This document shows, in pieces, positions 31,774-41,780 of a stretch of 42,972 nt of DNA. This DNA is from Bacteroidales bacterium (lineage in GTDB: Bacteria > Bacteroidota > Bacteroidia > Bacteroidales > UBA3824). The notes below the pieces were generated by a model, which had not been told where the DNA came from, did no database searches, and was given only the letters and a program-made list of their open reading frames with translations. The translations under genes were made by a program, and so were the position numbers. Every line of letters starts with the position of its first letter. The first letter of the stretch is position 1. Location of the stretch: positions 1-42,972 of the forward strand of contig JAFPYR010000132.1 of assembly GCA_017412115.1 (NCBI GenBank). Direction: 5' to 3'.

Positions 31774-34700
31774 ATGAAAAGACAAAAAACATCAAAACAT
31801 TTCCGCTTTTTGCTGCTTTTTTTTGCAGCGTTGTTTTGGGCGGGCGCAGTTTCCGCTCAAATCAGAGTCCAAGGTTATGTTCAGGACGTTAGTGGTGCCC
31901 GTATTATCGGTGCTACAATCCTCGAACAAGGAACAACCAATGGCACAATCACGGATTTAGACGGTAATTTTTTGCTGTCGGTTCCTGAAAACGCAAAACT
32001 CCAAATCTCTTACATCGGTTATCAAACGCAAGTTGTCAGCGTTGCTTCTAACCTTGTTATTACCCTTATGGAAGATACCCAAGACATCGACGAAGTGGTT
32101 GTAATCGGTTATGGTGCAGTAAGGAAATCAGATGCAACCGGTTCGGTGGCTACTCTTGAGGCCGATCCCAAAATGAAAGGCGTTGCAACTACTGCCGATG
32201 ATATGCTCGTTGGTAAAATTGCCGGCGTTAATGTCGTAAATGGCGGCGGTAGTGCCAACAGCGGTTCAAGTATCAGAATCAGAGGCGGTTCTTCGCTTTC
32301 TGCAAGCAACGATCCGCTAATTATTCTCGACGGCGTTTATCTCGATAATTCCGGCATCGGTGGTGTTGGCAATTTGCTTTCCACTATCGACCCCAACGAC
32401 ATCGAATCGTTTACAGTATTAAAAGACGCTTCTGCAACTGCAATTTACGGTTCAAGGGCTTCCAACGGCGTTATCATCATAACAACCAAAAAAGGTAAAG
32501 CCGGAAAAATTAAAATTTCTTACGATGGAAACGTTTCTGTTTCCAAGGTTAAGAAAACAATTGACGTTCTCGACGGAAACGAATTTCAAGAGTTTATCCG
32601 TAACACTTTTAGCGGCAAATCCAACCAAGCAGAGGTTTACACAAAAGCCGGTTTAAATCCTGTAACGGGCGAATCTGTTTACAATTTCAATACCGATTGG
32701 CAAGACGAAATTTATCGCACCGCTGTTAGCACCGAGCATAATCTCAGTGTGTTGGGTTCTGTAAAAGAATTTATGCCTTATAGAGTTTCGGCAGGTTTCA
32801 CCGAAAATAACGGTGTACAAAGTTACGACCACAATCGTCGTTACACCGGAAATATTTCGCTTAATCCCAAATTCTTGAACGATCGTCTTACTGTAAACCT
32901 CAACGGTAAAGGTATGATTATCCACAGCGATTTTGATCCGGGTGCAATTGGAAATGCAGTTTATTACGATCCTACACAACCTATTTATGCAACGGGTAGT
33001 CCTTATTCAGGATTTTGGAGCTGGACAGGTGCTGCCGATCCGTTTAATCCCGGTTGGGCTGCCGACTACGAAGGCGCAAAAAATAGTTACAACAAGTTTG
33101 GGGCAGGACCTAATCCTGTGTCAAAAATAGAACTAAACGACAATTCTGCCGATGTTAAAAACTTTATCGGTAGCGCACAATTCGAGTACAAATTCCTTTA
33201 TCTCAAAGGATTAAAAGCTAATTATAATCTCTCTCTTGATGCCTCAAGCAGCGAAGGTTCTACTTTTAATGCAGCTGGAAAACCCGACAATTTTTCGGGT
33301 TCTACAATTAGCAACAAAAACGAATGGGAACAAAAACGTCGCAATTCGCAGATGGATTTTTATCTCACTTACGAGAAAAAACTTCCTAATTTGAAAAGTA
33401 AATTCGATGTAATGGCGGGTTATTCTTGGCAACATTATTACACCGAGGGCGATAGCTGGTATTCTGCTTATACGCCTATCGACGCTAAGGGTGCTATCAG
33501 CTACGACAATCAAGAATTCAACGAAGACCTTAGCAATATCGAAGGTAATTATTACGCCAACGAACATTATATTGTTTCGTTTTTCGGAAGGTTGAACTAC
33601 TCTTTTGACGACCGTTATTTGCTAACATTTACAATAAGAGACGACGGTTCGTCGAGATTCAATAAAGACAATCGTTGGGGCGTATTCCCGTCGGCGGCTT
33701 TGGCTTGGAGAATTTCGCAGGAAGAGTTTATGCAAAGTCAGAATCTTTTCTCCAACATGAAACTTCGTCTCGGTTGGGGTAAAACAGGTCAGCAAGATAT
33801 TAATCAAGGTGATTATCCATATCTTGGAACTTATTCTTATTCCACCAACACGGCGTCATCGTATTATCGCAACGGCAAATGGATTAGTCTCTTGAAACCT
33901 AATGCTTTCAACGAGTCTTTGCAATGGGAAACCACCACTACTTGGAATGCAGGTTTTGATTTTGGAATGTTTAAAGACCGTTTGACGGCTTCCGTGGATT
34001 GGTATTATCGCGAAACCACCGACCTTATCAACACCGAGGCAAAAACTCCATCGGGTAGCAATTTCTCGGAATATGTTGTTGCTAACATTGGTTCGCTTAC
34101 CAACACCGGCGTTGAAATCACACTTGGCGGCGTAGCTCTTTCTTCCAAAGATTGGCAGTTGAGACTTGATGCTAACCTTGCTTTCAACCGTAACGAAATT
34201 ACAAAACTTTCTTCTGGTGCAGAGGATACCGATATTCGTCGTTTCGCCGCCACTTCCGACGGCGACGGTGCTACCACAATTAAGGCTCACGCTGTTAACA
34301 ATCCGGCTGGTATGTTCTTCGTTTTCCAGCAGGTGTATGATGCTGACGGACACCCGATTGAAGGTGCGTTTATCGACCGTGACGAAAGCGGTTCTATCGA
34401 CGAAAAAGATCTTTATATGTTCCACAATGCCGATCCAAAAGCTACATTTGGTGTTGCTGCAAAACTTCAGTACAAAAAATTCGACTTTTCTCTTGCAGGA
34501 CACGGAAGTCTCGGCAATTGGATGTACAACGGCGTAGCTGCCAACAGCGCAGCTCTTGCTCCCGAAAATGTATATGCTTCGAGCGCACTTACCAACAAAA
34601 CTCGCTTTGCTTTCCAAACTAATTGGCAAAAAGCTCAGGTTTTGTCTGATTATTACATTCAATTGGCATCGTTCTTTAGAATCGATAATATGACATTGGG

Positions 34701-34875
34701 ATACAGCTTCGATAAAATTTTCGACAAAGTAGGCGGCAGAGTTTATTGCACTGTTCAGAATCCGTTTGTATTCACCAAATACGAAGGACTCGATCCCGAA
34801 ATTTCGAGCGGTATCGACAATAGTTTCTATCCCCGCCCTGTAACATTCATGCTCGGCTTGAATCTTAATTTTTAA
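31774..34875 (+). CDS. susC: SusC-like TonB-dependent outer-membrane transporter
   Basis: Imports alpha-glucan oligosaccharides across the outer membrane, powered by TonB. Signal peptide about 1-28 (AVSA-Q); carboxypeptidase-regulatory-like domain about 30-100 (RVQGYVQDVSGARIIGATI, TDLDGNFLLSV); TonB-box-like region DEVVVIGYG near 105-113; plug domain to about 240 (LDGVYLDN, SATAIYGSRASNGVIIITTK); then the 22-strand barrel ending in the aromatic C-terminus LGLNLNF. The 1033-aa length is usual. The 21-nt gap to the SusD gene and the SusR-type promoter in front mark the core transport operon. The alpha-glucan substrate is inferred from SusR, GH13 and the starch-binding modules of the SusE-like protein. 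Confidence 0.95.
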   Translation: MKRQKTSKHFRFLLLFFAALFWAGAVSAQIRVQGYVQDVSGARIIGATILEQGTTNGTITDLDGNFLLSVPENAKLQISYIGYQTQVVSVASNLVITLMEDTQDIDEVVVIGYGAVRKSDATGSVATLEADPKMKGVATTADDMLVGKIAGVNVVNGGGSANSGSSIRIRGGSSLSASNDPLIILDGVYLDNSGIGGVGNLLSTIDPNDIESFTVLKDASATAIYGSRASNGVIIITTKKGKAGKIKISYDGNVSVSKVKKTIDVLDGNEFQEFIRNTFSGKSNQAEVYTKAGLNPVTGESVYNFNTDWQDEIYRTAVSTEHNLSVLGSVKEFMPYRVSAGFTENNGVQSYDHNRRYTGNISLNPKFLNDRLTVNLNGKGMIIHSDFDPGAIGNAVYYDPTQPIYATGSPYSGFWSWTGAADPFNPGWAADYEGAKNSYNKFGAGPNPVSKIELNDNSADVKNFIGSAQFEYKFLYLKGLKANYNLSLDASSSEGSTFNAAGKPDNFSGSTISNKNEWEQKRRNSQMDFYLTYEKKLPNLKSKFDVMAGYSWQHYYTEGDSWYSAYTPIDAKGAISYDNQEFNEDLSNIEGNYYANEHYIVSFFGRLNYSFDDRYLLTFTIRDDGSSRFNKDNRWGVFPSAALAWRISQEEFMQSQNLFSNMKLRLGWGKTGQQDINQGDYPYLGTYSYSTNTASSYYRNGKWISLLKPNAFNESLQWETTTTWNAGFDFGMFKDRLTASVDWYYRETTDLINTEAKTPSGSNFSEYVVANIGSLTNTGVEITLGGVALSSKDWQLRLDANLAFNRNEITKLSSGAEDTDIRRFAATSDGDGATTIKAHAVNNPAGMFFVFQQVYDADGHPIEGAFIDRDESGSIDEKDLYMFHNADPKATFGVAAKLQYKKFDFSLAGHGSLGNWMYNGVAANSAALAPENVYASSALTNKTRFAFQTNWQKAQVLSDYYIQLASFFRIDNMTLGYSFDKIFDKVGGRVYCTVQNPFVFTKYEGLDPEISSGIDNSFYPRPVTFMLGLNLNF

Positions 34876-34896
34876 CACCAAAAAAAATTGTAAATT

Positions 34897-36468
34897 ATGA
34901 AAAAACATAATATTATCATAACAGCGGCAATCTTGACGGGTGCAATGTACCAATCGTGTGTCAAAGATTTGGACGTAACGCCGCTAACAACTACCACCGT
35001 AACATCTGCAACAGCTTGGGACAGCGACACTTCTGCTGATTGTATTGTTGCAAAAATATATTCTGCATTTTCGGTGCCGGGACAGAGCGGACCTGCCGAC
35101 GGCGACATCGTAGGTGCCGACCAAGGTGAAGCTACTTTTACGCGTTCTTTTTGGAATTTGGAAGAACTTACAACAGATGAGGCTATGTGTGCTTGGTCTG
35201 ACGAGGCTCTCAACGGTCTTCAATATTGCAACTGGGGCTCTACCAACCGTTTTATAATGCTCAACTACGACCGTATGTGCATTATCAACGCATATTGCAA
35301 TGAGTTTTTGAATCAGACAAAAGATTCAAAACTTTCGGTTTCCGCAGAGCGTTTAAAAGAAATCCATACTTTTAGAGCCGAGGTGCGAACACTCAGAGCA
35401 TTAAGCTATTACATTTTGATGAATTTTTATGGTAACGTACCCTTTACCGACGAAAATTCTGGTATAGGTGCTTATCTCCCCGAACAAAAAGGCAGAGATT
35501 TCCTTTTCCCATGGATTGAAAACGAACTCAAAAGCGTAATCGAAAGTGGTGAACTTCCCGAAAAATCTGCTTCTACCTACGGAATGGTAAATAAATACGT
35601 TGCCGAAATGATTTTGGCAAATCTCTACATGAATGCCGAAGTTTACAATCAAGGTAATCATTATGAAGATGCCGCAAAAGTACTCGAAGATATTATCGAC
35701 AATGGTGGATATTCGTTGGAATCTGTTTATAAGTATAATTTCCAAGCCGACAACGATTTGTCGCCGGAAATTATTTTCCCGATAATTTTCGACGGTGTAC
35801 ACGCCCAAAGTTACGGTGGTACGCTATATCTCACAGCAGGTGCTTTTGATGCCGATATGTCTCCGGCTGATAATTACGGCATTGCTGGGATGTGGGACGG
35901 CATACGCGCTCCTCAAGATTTGAGCAGCATTTTTGAAGAAGGCGACAATCGTGCTTTATTCTTCACCGAAGGACGCGAACAAATGATTTCCAACAACGGC
36001 GATTTCAAACAAGGTTGGTCGGTGGTAAAATACACCAATATCCGTCGCGACGGTGCTAAGGCTTCAAGCGCAGATTTTCCCGATACGGATTTCCCATTTT
36101 ACCGCTTAGCCGACGCATATTTACTCTACGTGGAAGCAACGCTCCGTGGCAATGGCAACAGCGCAAAAGCCGTTGAACTTTACAACAAAATTCAAGAACG
36201 TGCTTTTGGCAACAATAGCCATAATATTTCGTCGCTTTCTCAAATCACTTTAGACGACCTTCTTGACGAACGTGCAAAAGAACTTTATTGGGAAGGACAC
36301 CGCCGCACCGACCTTATACGATTTGGTAAGTATTTAACGAAATCGTGGGCTTTCAAAGGTGGCAATGCTTCTGGTACTAACGCAATCGACAGCAAATATT
36401 TGCTCTTCCCTCTGCCTTCTACCGACGTTTCGGCAAATTCTAATTTGAAACAAAACGAAGGTTTTTAG
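34897..36468 (+). CDS. susD: SusD-like glycan-binding lipoprotein
   Basis: Outer-membrane lipoprotein that caps the SusC barrel and captures oligosaccharides. Lipobox MYQSC with Cys21. The 523-residue protein has the helical TPR-rich RagB/SusD fold, with the usual N-terminal LDVTPL start, central helix pairs (FRAEVRTLRALSYYILMNFY) and the C-terminal DERAKELYWEGHRRTDLIRFGK motif typical of the family. It directly follows the transporter gene (21 nt). Substrate is inferred as starch-type from the neighbouring genes. A heptanucleotide repeat starts 2 nt after its stop. Confidence 0.95.
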   Translation: MKKHNIIITAAILTGAMYQSCVKDLDVTPLTTTTVTSATAWDSDTSADCIVAKIYSAFSVPGQSGPADGDIVGADQGEATFTRSFWNLEELTTDEAMCAWSDEALNGLQYCNWGSTNRFIMLNYDRMCIINAYCNEFLNQTKDSKLSVSAERLKEIHTFRAEVRTLRALSYYILMNFYGNVPFTDENSGIGAYLPEQKGRDFLFPWIENELKSVIESGELPEKSASTYGMVNKYVAEMILANLYMNAEVYNQGNHYEDAAKVLEDIIDNGGYSLESVYKYNFQADNDLSPEIIFPIIFDGVHAQSYGGTLYLTAGAFDADMSPADNYGIAGMWDGIRAPQDLSSIFEEGDNRALFFTEGREQMISNNGDFKQGWSVVKYTNIRRDGAKASSADFPDTDFPFYRLADAYLLYVEATLRGNGNSAKAVELYNKIQERAFGNNSHNISSLSQITLDDLLDERAKELYWEGHRRTDLIRFGKYLTKSWAFKGGNASGTNAIDSKYLLFPLPSTDVSANSNLKQNEGF

Positions 36469-36470
36469 TA

Positions 36471-36505
36471 ATTGACAATTGACAATTGACAATTGACAAT
36501 TGAAA
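36471..36505. repeat. Five-unit heptanucleotide tandem repeat (ATTGACA type)
   Basis: Four exact ATTGACA units and one ATTGAAA, starting 2 nt after the SusD stop and ending 33 nt before the SusE-like start. Same 7-nt period as the repeats at 1613 and 6987. Confidence 0.9.
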
Positions 36506-36538
36506 GTTGGTTTTTATAATTAAAAAAAAGAAAATACA

Positions 36539-38020
36539 ATGAAAACATTAAAATATTTAGCGGCATTATTGGGAGCTGCAACATTGTTTGCTTCCTGCGA
36601 AAAATCCGATGAGGATATGCCGCAATTAGATTTCAATTCGAGCAAAGCTCCTGTTTTGGCAGACCTATCCGAACCGATTGACGGAAGCCAAAGCGAGTAT
36701 ACATTCTATTTTACGCCGGGCAAGTTTGTTGTTGACGGTAAGGAAGTTGTTATAGCCGAAAAAGACCAAAAACAACAATATGCACTTCAAGCAGATTTGT
36801 CGGACGGAGATTTTTCGGCGCCGGTTACTATTGCACGTCAGAATTACGACGAAACCGACCAATTTGTTGTTAGCTACGATGCTCTTTGTAGCGCGGTGAG
36901 CGGTTGGAAAGAACTTGCAACACCTCTTTCGGCATGGACGGGCACATTAAAATTCCGTTTGTTACTTCTTCCGGGTGCAAATCTTGCCGATGGTTTTTCT
37001 TCCAACACGATAAGTGTCAGCACCAAATTGAAATATGTTGATCCTAATCCAAAAATTTACGTTTGCAACAATGCTGGTTGGGACGAGCTAAGACTTTATG
37101 CTTGGGGTGACGACAATTCAGCACTCGGCGACTGGCCCGGCATAGCACCAGAGGACGAAACCGTTGAACTCGGAGGCAAAGTTTATTATGCTTTCGACGT
37201 TAAGAATAGGGTAGGCTCCAACAACGAAAATTATATCATCAACAACAACGACAACGGCTCGCAGCTTGATATTTATTCAGGCGTTTTCGGTTCTTCAGTT
37301 TATGTAACAATCAACGCTGACGGCACTGTTACAATTGATTCTGCCGAAGAGAAAAAGCCCGAAGATGATAATAACGACGACAAACAAGAAATCAATTTGC
37401 CTAATGCTGCAACATTAAAAATTTCGGGAAACAAAATAACATTGGAAACCGATTTAGATGCAGTGTATTCAGTATGGGCTTGGAACGGTGATTTCGGAGG
37501 TGAAGCCTACACAGAATCAGGTTCTTGGCCTGGCGACAATTTGCTTTTGATTAGCAACAACGATGGCAAATACGTTTACGAATACACCTTTACGAATCTT
37601 CCAGAAGGTGAATTGTTGCCGGCTCAAATCATAATTTCCACCGACGGTGGCAATGCAAAATTGTTCGACGGTGCTAATTATGAAGATAACGCAGAGTATG
37701 AATATACAAAACCTGATGCCACCGAACCCGTAGATCCTGAACTTTTGGATAATATGACATTTACATTTAAGACAGAAGTCGCAGGCGATTATTACGTTTG
37801 GGCATGGGGTGGAAACTATGGCGGTGAAGCATTCACCGAGGCAGGCTCTTGGCCAGGCGACAAACTCGAACTTGTTAGCGAAAACGATGGTGAATATATT
37901 TACGGTTATAAATTCACCAAAAATCCGGGTATTGCACCTACCAATATTATAATCTCTACGGATAATGGCAACACCAAATTTTACGATGGTGTAGAATTTG
38001 AAAACGGAAAAGAGTATTAA
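36539..38020 (+). CDS. SusE/SusF-like starch-binding outer-membrane lipoprotein
   Basis: Surface lipoprotein (Cys20 in LFASCEKS) that binds starch and helps hold it near the SusCD complex; non-catalytic. An N-terminal SusE-type immunoglobulin-like domain (about 25-165) is followed by three starch-binding-type modules: 172-268 (IYVCNNAGWDELRLYAWG), 300-392 (VWAWNGDFGGEAYTESGSWP) and 408-493 (VWAWGGNYGGEAFTEAGSWP). The second and third are close duplicates, each with the Trp-x-Trp and SWPGD pattern of CBM26-like folds. An Asp/Asn/Lys linker (268-286) separates the first from the others. The 493-residue size is close to SusF. It is the last gene of the sus operon, closed by a strong terminator. 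Confidence 0.88.
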   Translation: MKTLKYLAALLGAATLFASCEKSDEDMPQLDFNSSKAPVLADLSEPIDGSQSEYTFYFTPGKFVVDGKEVVIAEKDQKQQYALQADLSDGDFSAPVTIARQNYDETDQFVVSYDALCSAVSGWKELATPLSAWTGTLKFRLLLLPGANLADGFSSNTISVSTKLKYVDPNPKIYVCNNAGWDELRLYAWGDDNSALGDWPGIAPEDETVELGGKVYYAFDVKNRVGSNNENYIINNNDNGSQLDIYSGVFGSSVYVTINADGTVTIDSAEEKKPEDDNNDDKQEINLPNAATLKISGNKITLETDLDAVYSVWAWNGDFGGEAYTESGSWPGDNLLLISNNDGKYVYEYTFTNLPEGELLPAQIIISTDGGNAKLFDGANYEDNAEYEYTKPDATEPVDPELLDNMTFTFKTEVAGDYYVWAWGGNYGGEAFTEAGSWPGDKLELVSENDGEYIYGYKFTKNPGIAPTNIIISTDNGNTKFYDGVEFENGKEY

Positions 38021-38040
38021 TAAAAAAAAAATAAAAAAAA

Positions 38041-38089
38041 ACTTTTCACCAAATCATGGAAAACAGGGTTCGGTGAAAAGTTTTTTTTT
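38041..38089 (+). terminator. Terminator of the sus operon
   Basis: ACTTTTCACC (38041-38050) pairs exactly with GGTGAAAAGT (38072-38081), continuing into nine T. Confidence 0.9.
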
Positions 38090-38158
38090 GTAATATAAAA
38101 TTTCTTTTTTTTCGGGTTCAAGGATAACAAAATATTTCATTTTATCAAACAAATAATT

Positions 38159-38166
38159 TATATTTG
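38159..38166 (+). promoter_or_regulatory. -7 box of the 38199 lipoprotein gene
   Basis: TATATTTG, with TTTC at 38135-38138, 20 nt upstream, resembling the promoters of the Rpn-like genes. Confidence 0.6.
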
Positions 38167-38198
38167 CGGTGTTAACGATATAAAAAATTTAAATCAAT

Positions 38199-39851
38199 AT
38201 GAAAACACGTTTATTAATACTTTCGCTTTCGGCTTGTGTGCTGTGCTCGTGCGGAGGTAATCAACAACAGAATCAGACTTCGGCAACCAAATCCGAAGAA
38301 ACAGCACAAACTCAACAGACATACAAATTTGTTGAACCCGCAGAAAATATCGCTCAAAAGATATGGAACGCTGCCAAAACTTTGAATCCCGAAATCAAAC
38401 CCGTAATCGACGATGCTGTTGAATTAGATATGTTTTCGCAAGATGAGGCAACAAATTTTGTGTCAAACACTTTTATGACATACGAGTATATTATTCCGCG
38501 CGGCTCGGAAGAACCTGACAATTTGCTTGCGGCTCAATACACTCTAAAATGTTACCAAAGGCTTGATAAAGAGTGGATTGCAATGGTTACGAAATATGTT
38601 CACGGATACGAAAGCGAGGACAGCCTTTTCAATGTTAAGAAGATTTTCATTGTTAACCAAAATGGTGAGACCATCAATGCCGGCAATATTTTCCCGCCGG
38701 AACTCAAACCGTTTGAACAATACTATGCTAACACTTTTGATCAGAATTTTGATTTTTCAAACGAGGGTTTCACTTTCAAATCCCAAAAATTTTGGAATGT
38801 AGATTTCGTATGGAACGGTGAAAAATTCACACTATCGGAAAACACTCCTGTCGTAGAAAATCGTATTGATCAATTTAGTGGTTTTTATGTAACACGTTAT
38901 GATAAGTTTTACAGACTTGGTGAAAAATTTTCAGAGAAAGACTTAAAAGAAAACGGTGAAATTATTGCGACCTTTGATTTAGACGGTTCGGTGATAAAAG
39001 GTTACACTGTTAAAAGTCCGAAATGCGGTTTTGCAGAATCAACAACTTATGAAAACGGTTTTAGTTTTATATCAAGCAAACCCGTTGCAATAGGTTTTCC
39101 GATTAAAAACGTTCTTGACTACAAAAAAGGCTATGACATGAAAGATACTGTTATCACCGAAACTGAGAAAGACGGCAAGTATGTTATTACACAACAACTT
39201 TGCACCAATTATGAATTAAAAACAGACATTTTTATAGAGTTTACAGCCAAAGATAAAAATTCAGCGATAGAGCAAATACGGGTTTACGGTCAGAAAAATA
39301 ATGCGACATTAAAATCTGAACTTGCAAAGTCGAATTTATCTGCTAAAAACAAGGAATTTTTTGCGAGTCTTGACATGTTGAAGCCGGGTGATACCGAAAA
39401 CAGAGAAGGCAGTTTTCTTAGGGAAAACGGTTTTACTGATGATAATTTTGAGAAAGTGTTGTCAGAAGAAAACGGTTTTGTTGCTTATTACAAAAATGAC
39501 AAGTCGTTTTATTTTCAGATTTATCCTACCAAGACTGAGGGTTGTTGTTATGCGTATTTTTTCTCTGTGAAGGAATCCAAAATTGTTAAAACTCTTGCTT
39601 GGTATAACGAGCAGGGCAGAATTGACGAGGTAGATGCTAATTTTTCGATACCGAAAGAGCAGGATTATAGGGCAAATAGGTCAATCAATGCCGAGGATTA
39701 CAGTTTCAATTTGTCTAATTATAACGGCATAATAAAATTCTACGTATCTGTTGATGACGAATCAGACGAAAGTTATAATCCCAATAATTTTGCTGAATAC
39801 GATGTAGAATATCACTGGGATTTAGCAACCGAAAAGTTCGTGAAAAAATAA
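38199..39851 (+). CDS. Lipoprotein of unknown function
   Basis: A 550-residue lipoprotein (Cys18 in VLCSCGGN) with a Gln/Thr/Ser-rich linker to about residue 45. The remainder is a mixed alpha/beta protein with many Asn, Lys and Phe residues and no recognised motif; repeated stretches such as DFDLDGSVIKGYTVKS-like beta segments suggest beta-sandwich or propeller parts. It has its own promoter after the sus terminator and is followed directly by a 201-bp inverted-repeat element, so it is probably not part of the sus operon. No function proposed. Confidence 0.7.
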   Translation: MKTRLLILSLSACVLCSCGGNQQQNQTSATKSEETAQTQQTYKFVEPAENIAQKIWNAAKTLNPEIKPVIDDAVELDMFSQDEATNFVSNTFMTYEYIIPRGSEEPDNLLAAQYTLKCYQRLDKEWIAMVTKYVHGYESEDSLFNVKKIFIVNQNGETINAGNIFPPELKPFEQYYANTFDQNFDFSNEGFTFKSQKFWNVDFVWNGEKFTLSENTPVVENRIDQFSGFYVTRYDKFYRLGEKFSEKDLKENGEIIATFDLDGSVIKGYTVKSPKCGFAESTTYENGFSFISSKPVAIGFPIKNVLDYKKGYDMKDTVITETEKDGKYVITQQLCTNYELKTDIFIEFTAKDKNSAIEQIRVYGQKNNATLKSELAKSNLSAKNKEFFASLDMLKPGDTENREGSFLRENGFTDDNFEKVLSEENGFVAYYKNDKSFYFQIYPTKTEGCCYAYFFSVKESKIVKTLAWYNEQGRIDEVDANFSIPKEQDYRANRSINAEDYSFNLSNYNGIIKFYVSVDDESDESYNPNNFAEYDVEYHWDLATEKFVKK

Positions 39852-39855
39852 ACTT

Positions 39856-40056
39856 TTCAACTTTCGCAAGTATTTTTATCACCGAATTTAACAAATAAAA
39901 CTAATAACTAATAAAATAAGAATCAACAAATTGCTGAAAAATTATTTGTTTAATTTGCTGCCACTTGCGGCATTAGTTATTAAAGTTTTATAATCAAATT
40001 TGTGTTAATTAGTTTTATTCGGTGATTCTAAAAAATTTGTATTTGCGAAAGTTGAA
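39856..40056. repeat. 201-bp element with long nested inverted repeats
   Basis: Ends TTCAACTTTCGCAA (39856-39869) and TTGCGAAAGTTGAA (40043-40056) are perfect 14-bp inverted repeats. Next inward, ATCACCGAAT (39878-39887) pairs with ATTCGGTGAT (40017-40026), and AAAACTAAT (39897-39905) with ATTAGTTTT (40008-40016). The centre holds a TTTAAT/ATTAAA hairpin with a CTTGCGG loop (39949-39984). It begins 5 nt after the stop of the preceding gene. It resembles a MITE or a folded RNA. The rest of the 39852-40163 gap shows nothing else. Confidence 0.7.
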
Positions 40057-40163
40057 TCTGCGATTTTCGTTTGAAGGCAAGATGGTTTGGAAGATTGGCG
40101 TTAATTTTTCAAGTGCAGAAAGAACGATTGATGGATGGAAGGTAACTTGACTGATTAAATATT

Positions 40164-41756
40164 TTAAAGTCCGATACGGGATGGAAAATCATAATATTTT
40201 GCCCACTTTGTTTCTCCTTCACCTATAAGCGCACTTCCATAATATTGTTGTTCAATAATACCCAATGAATGTTTAGCAATAGCATCAATACTCATTCTAA
40301 TAATCATCTGTTTAGTAAAATCTTTCACATAATCAGACTGATACTCAATCATTGGTAGCCAATCATAAAAACCACGGCATTGATCAAAAGTAAATACATC
40401 CACGCACATTTTTCTTGTTTTTGCTGTATAATAATGCCGAATATGATTTTTAACATTCGTATGATAAGGATAACCTAATGAATTTATAATCATTTCATAC
40501 CATAAATGAATCATAGGTACATCACAAAACATTAATCCACAATCCTTGGGTTTAATAGCATTTTCAATGATTCCAATTGAATGTTCCAATGGCTCAGCCA
40601 AAAAAGATGGAATATCAATTTTCTCATATATTGGTTCGCCATTACCATTTACTTCTCCTAAATCACATTCCTTTATGTAATGAGCGTTTGTAAGCATTTC
40701 CCATAAACGCAGAGAATCTATACGTGATAGAAGTCGTCCATTATCTTTAGTAGTCAAGAACTCTAGAAACCTCTTATCTGTGATTTTCCTCATTTTTAAC
40801 GAAAACAGATTAAGACCATCACAAAAATAGTCAAGATCCATTTGATTATATGCTTTGTCATTTTGAACAAATTCATTTATCCTATCCATCTTAAGGAGAC
40901 GCTTTTGCATAATGTGTCGAGAAAAAGCGGAATAGGAAGGTTTAATTATATTTGCATAACCATTAATAAAATCCGTTTGGAATGCAGAATAAGCACAATC
41001 GAAGTTTCTCTCAATAAAAGGTCTCAAATCTTCTGGTGAACGCCATCCCATACACATACTACCTTCGATACGCCCAAAGACAGGAGCATCAGAAAAATTT
41101 CTATCAGACTCATGCCCATAATATACACATCTTTCAAAAAAAATATCGTGAAAGAAATAATTAGTCAAGAAATCAACAGATTCTATTTTCTTGTCCAAAT
41201 AGGTTGTATTAACCGCCAAAATACCTAAAGGAGCAAGCATATTATTGTCTAATACACTGCATATGGTCTTATAACAATTCAATAATGAGGAGGTAAAATC
41301 CAAATAAATAATATCGAAAATAGTATTATGCATTAAAGAAAAGTTTTCGATAGTTCCATTGTATATTTTGAGTTGAGGATATCCTCTCAATGATGAAACG
41401 GCTTTCTGAAACTCATCTTTATCACTCTCAAAGGCAAACATATTTTCAAGTCTCACACCAAGAGACAATAATACTTCTACATCATTTTCTGGTTCAGGAC
41501 CGCAAAAGAAAGCCACTTTAAGCATTTTTGGTGTTTTTGCTTCGTATGATATATCAATAAATTGAAAATAACTAGCCAATTCAGTCGAATCCAAATCCTG
41601 CCTAGACTTGGATACTACATAGTTTGACAAATTTTTTAGGTATTCCTCATTTAACATACGAGACTCATGCCTATTAGATGTCAGAGACTCTACAGCATGT
41701 TTCCATATCAATTTACGCGACTTATCTTTAATGTCTTGTTTGTATGTTGTTTCCAT
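40164..41756 (-). CDS. Putative SAM-dependent methyltransferase-like protein
   Basis: A 530-residue soluble protein on the minus strand. Residues about 78-180 look like a class I methyltransferase fold: LKVAFFCGPEPENDVEVLL (motif I region), FAFESDKDEFQKAV (acidic residue ending strand 2), LKIYNGTIENF and FDIIYLDFTSSLL (motif IV region). The glycine-rich loop is weak (CGPEPEN), so cofactor binding is uncertain. The C-terminal 300 residues are unassigned, rich in Tyr and Asp. Codon choice and AT content differ somewhat from the sus genes, in keeping with accessory DNA. It is isolated between the inverted-repeat element and a decayed toxin-antitoxin module. A modification role in defence is possible but unsupported. 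Confidence 0.55.
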   Translation of the reverse strand: METTYKQDIKDKSRKLIWKHAVESLTSNRHESRMLNEEYLKNLSNYVVSKSRQDLDSTELASYFQFIDISYEAKTPKMLKVAFFCGPEPENDVEVLLSLGVRLENMFAFESDKDEFQKAVSSLRGYPQLKIYNGTIENFSLMHNTIFDIIYLDFTSSLLNCYKTICSVLDNNMLAPLGILAVNTTYLDKKIESVDFLTNYFFHDIFFERCVYYGHESDRNFSDAPVFGRIEGSMCMGWRSPEDLRPFIERNFDCAYSAFQTDFINGYANIIKPSYSAFSRHIMQKRLLKMDRINEFVQNDKAYNQMDLDYFCDGLNLFSLKMRKITDKRFLEFLTTKDNGRLLSRIDSLRLWEMLTNAHYIKECDLGEVNGNGEPIYEKIDIPSFLAEPLEHSIGIIENAIKPKDCGLMFCDVPMIHLWYEMIINSLGYPYHTNVKNHIRHYYTAKTRKMCVDVFTFDQCRGFYDWLPMIEYQSDYVKDFTKQMIIRMSIDAIAKHSLGIIEQQYYGSALIGEGETKWAKYYDFPSRIGL

Positions 41757-41780
41757 ATGGAATGATATTTTATAAAAAAA

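Noticed and set aside
33856..34953. Long minus-strand frame of 365 codons
   Set aside because: It lies wholly opposite susC and the start of susD and has no domain or signal; it is a shadow of strong coding bias on the other strand.
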